This document shows positions 7,666-9,027 of a stretch of DNA of 9,027 nt, in pieces. Each line of letters begins with the position of its first letter. The first letter of the stretch is position 1. The DNA comes from a bacterium (GTDB taxonomy: Bacteria > Margulisbacteria > Marinamargulisbacteria > UBA6595). The position numbers were made by a program, and so were the translations under genes. Under the pieces are notes generated by a model, which searched no databases, was not told where the DNA came from, and saw only the letters and a program-made list of their open reading frames with translations. The DNA lies in assembly GCA_027621615.1 (NCBI GenBank), contig JAQCBC010000021.1:1-9027 (forward strand). The letters run 5' to 3'.

Positions 7666-7703
7666 TAAGGGGGAATACACGGGCAAAATCTGGCTTATTT
7701 CAG

Positions 7704-7732
7704 CTTAAATCTGGTTGCAATCATACACTCAA
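7704..7732 (-). promoter_or_regulatory. Candidate sigma70-type promoter for menB run
   Basis: Read on the minus strand, TTGAGT (7732-7727) and TTTAAG (7709-7704) are separated by exactly 17 bp; each matches the -35/-10 consensus at 4 of 6 positions. Transcription would begin near 7697, giving a leader of about 32 nt to the ATG at 7665. The match is modest, and no other promoter is visible for the leftward genes. Confidence 0.35.
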
Positions 7733-7742
7733 TGGTACCATA

Positions 7743-7746
7743 AGAG
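7743..7746 (+). promoter_or_regulatory. Ribosome binding site deciding the hemL start
   Basis: AGAG within TAAGAG is 8 nt before the ATG at 7755 but only 2 nt before the ATG at 7749. The spacing favours the second ATG as the true start. Confidence 0.5.
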
Positions 7747-7754
7747 ATATGAAC

Positions 7755-8951
7755 ATGAATACTGCCGCTGAAACAGCCAAGCGCTACCTCATTGATGGCG
7801 TGAATAGTCCCATTCGAACGGGTGCTTCTGGCGATGGTGAGATGCTGTTTATTCAATCGGGGTCTGGGTCCAAAGTCACGGCCTTAGACGGAACGGTCTA
7901 TGTGGACTATGTGTTGGCATACGGCCCATTGTTATTGGGCCACGCGCATCCAGCGGTGGTTGACGCCGTGAGCCAGCAAGCGACGCTGGGTACTGTGTTT
8001 GGGACCTGTTCGGTGCTTGAGGCTGAATTTGCCAAACGCATTCACTCGGTTTATCCCACCATGGAGACGATGCGATTTGTAAACTCGGGGGCTGAAGCGA
8101 CGCTCAATGCCATGCGATTGGCGCGAGGGATTACGGGTCGATCTAAAATTATTCAATTTCGGGGCTGCTATCATGGGCATATAACCCCCGGAGCGGATAC
8201 CGATACTCTACTGTGCGATTATAATGACCGTGCATCTGTTCAAGCGTTCATTGAATCGGAATCGGTTGCGGGCATTATCGTGGAGCCGGTGTGTGGCAAC
8301 ATGGGGGTGATTGCGCCAGAGCCGGGCTTTTTAGCTGCGTTGCGTGCGTTAACCCAGGCATCGGGGAGCCTATTAATTTTTGATGAAGTCATGACCGGGT
8401 TTCGGTCTGCGTTGGGGGGCGCGCAATCCTTGTATTCGATTCAGCCAGATATCACCTGTTTGGCCAAAGTCGTTGGTGGAGGGCTCCCCTGTGCGGTCGT
8501 GGGGGGACGAACGGAGTATATGCATTATTTTGCACCCAAAGGCCCGGTGTACCAAGCCGGTACCTTTAATGGCAACCCCTTGTGCATGGCGGCAGGCATT
8601 GCTGCCATCGACACCATTGTTCAAACGCAAGCCTCGGAGCGTGCTGCCGAAACAGCCACGCAATTGGCATCAGAGCTGCGAGCGTGTAGTGCTCGGTATG
8701 CAACGCCGGTATCGGTGGCGCAGGTTGGGTCGATGCTATCGGTCTTTTTTTCAGACGAATGCCCAAAATCGTTTGCGGATGTTCAGCGGAGCCAGACGGC
8801 ATTATTCCCCCAGTATTACGCAGCGATGAAAGCGGCGGGTGTGTTGATCCCCCCGTCTCCGTATGAAGCCTATTTTGTATCATCGGTTCACGATGCGTCG
8901 GATGTTGCGGCAATGGTACGGGGCTTGGATCAATTTTTAGCCACGCAATGA
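7755..8951 (+). CDS. hemL: Glutamate-1-semialdehyde 2,1-aminomutase with shortened lid loop
   Basis: This PLP enzyme converts glutamate-1-semialdehyde to 5-aminolevulinate in the C5 route to heme. It has 398 residues from the ATG at 7755 (an ATG at 7749 is possible but too close to the Shine-Dalgarno). Family blocks are DGVNSPIR (S18 and R21 in the substrate pocket), YGPLLLGHAHP, NSGAEATLNAMRLARG (110-125), GCYHGH (137-142), VEPVCGNMG, FDEVMTGFR (D210 pairs with the pyridine nitrogen), LAKVVGGGLP (PLP lysine K238), GPVYQAGTFNGNP and PSPYEAYF (E371). Between GCYHGH and DYND only about 16 residues remain, where E. coli and Synechococcus HemL have about 37; the lost part is the glycine-rich mobile lid (KAGSG region). 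The usual NSGTEA is NSGAEA here. A related class III aminotransferase is the alternative, but the QAGT and NSPIR motifs and the hemF neighbour favour HemL. Confidence 0.87.
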   Translation: MNTAAETAKRYLIDGVNSPIRTGASGDGEMLFIQSGSGSKVTALDGTVYVDYVLAYGPLLLGHAHPAVVDAVSQQATLGTVFGTCSVLEAEFAKRIHSVYPTMETMRFVNSGAEATLNAMRLARGITGRSKIIQFRGCYHGHITPGADTDTLLCDYNDRASVQAFIESESVAGIIVEPVCGNMGVIAPEPGFLAALRALTQASGSLLIFDEVMTGFRSALGGAQSLYSIQPDITCLAKVVGGGLPCAVVGGRTEYMHYFAPKGPVYQAGTFNGNPLCMAAGIAAIDTIVQTQASERAAETATQLASELRACSARYATPVSVAQVGSMLSVFFSDECPKSFADVQRSQTALFPQYYAAMKAAGVLIPPSPYEAYFVSSVHDASDVAAMVRGLDQFLATQ

Positions 8952-9027
8952 CCGTGCGTGCCGCAATGGCCCGTTTGGTGTATGATGCGCAGGCTCAGAT
9001 TATTTCCGGTTTGGAAGCCATTGATGG
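8948..9027 (+). CDS. hemF: Probable oxygen-dependent coproporphyrinogen III oxidase, N-terminus (3' end outside window)
   Basis: An ATG overlaps the hemL stop as ATGA (4-nt overlap), the classic arrangement for translational coupling. The 26 complete codons visible read MTVRAAMARLVYDAQAQIISGLEAIDG with the last codon incomplete. The spacing of the hydrophobic and acidic residues in the second half (LVYDAQAQIISGLEAIDG) resembles the HemF N-terminus (LQDTICQQLTAVDG in E. coli). HemF oxidatively decarboxylates coproporphyrinogen III in heme synthesis, so hemL-hemF would be a heme gene pair. A second in-frame ATG lies at 8966. The identification rests on a short stretch and on context only. Confidence 0.6.
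   Translation, partial: MTVRAAMARLVYDAQAQIISGLEAID

Larger units (their letters stand above)
7666..7748. promoter_or_regulatory. Divergent control region between menB and hemL
   Basis: About 83 bp separate the two divergent starts, so both promoters should lie here, possibly extending into either gene. It contains a perfect 10-bp palindrome ATGGTACCAT at 7732-7741, just before the hemL Shine-Dalgarno, which might be an operator or chance. For hemL only weak elements are visible: TACACT at 7724-7729 as a -10 without a good -35, and TTGCAA at 7715-7720 with poorly placed partners. No terminator or riboswitch is apparent. Confidence 0.55.

Noticed and set aside
7715..7741. TTGCAA (7715) with TACCAT (7736) as the hemL promoter
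   Set aside because: The spacing is 15 bp, and transcription would start at about the ATG, leaving the Shine-Dalgarno outside the mRNA.
8473..8829. Open frame of 118 codons on the + strand inside hemL
   Set aside because: It is a shifted-frame shadow of a well-supported gene, with no recognisable motif and no ribosome site.
8566..8913. Open frame of 115 codons on the - strand opposite hemL
   Set aside because: Antisense shadow with low-complexity, Pro/His-rich translation and no family resemblance.
1..9027. tRNA, rRNA, CRISPR array, insertion sequence or phage attachment site
   Set aside because: Almost every base is accounted for by protein genes, and no repeats, terminal inverted repeats, transposase motifs or tRNA-like folds were seen.

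Overview
The window looks like an ordinary chromosomal stretch of an aerobic, respiring Gram-negative bacterium, dense in core-metabolism genes. Intergenic space is almost absent: nine protein genes (seven complete, two cut by the window edges) and one real intergenic gap of about 80 bp. The SucA-SucB-Lpd trio, a COX15-type heme A synthase and an oxygen-dependent HemF suggest a proteobacterium-like aerobe. The HemL (C5) route to heme argues against a typical alphaproteobacterium, which would use ALA synthase. MenB is the long, Mycobacterium-like form. I cannot name the genus.

Layout. Positions 1-4458 on the + strand are a tight TCA/respiration operon: sucA (3' part), sucB, lpd and ctaA (COX15-type heme A synthase), with gaps of 2-3 nt and one 32-nt overlap. 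Positions 4420-7665 on the - strand are a second tight run, in transcription order menB, a YeeZ-like SDR gene, a TVP38/VTT (DedA-like) membrane protein gene and a stand-alone Ser/Thr protein kinase gene. The kinase 3' end overlaps the ctaA 3' end tail-to-tail by 39 bp. A divergent control region (about 7666-7748) separates menB from hemL. hemL (7755-8951) runs on the + strand and overlaps the start of a probable hemF by 4 nt.

How the genes fit together. The 2-oxoglutarate dehydrogenase complex (E1, E2, E3) feeds succinyl-CoA and NADH. MenB makes the naphthoquinone ring of menaquinone. HemL and HemF act in protoheme synthesis. CtaA converts heme O to heme A for an aa3-type oxidase. The window is therefore rich in respiratory-chain supply. 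The VTT protein and the kinase are the odd partners.

Most notable observations: an 11-nt C tract inside the VTT coding sequence, where any single-base slip truncates the protein (possible phase-variable switch); a HemL that has lost about 21 residues where the mobile active-site lid normally sits while keeping its catalytic residues; and a soluble eukaryote-like kinase at the end of a menB operon. I saw no clear undescribed multi-gene system.
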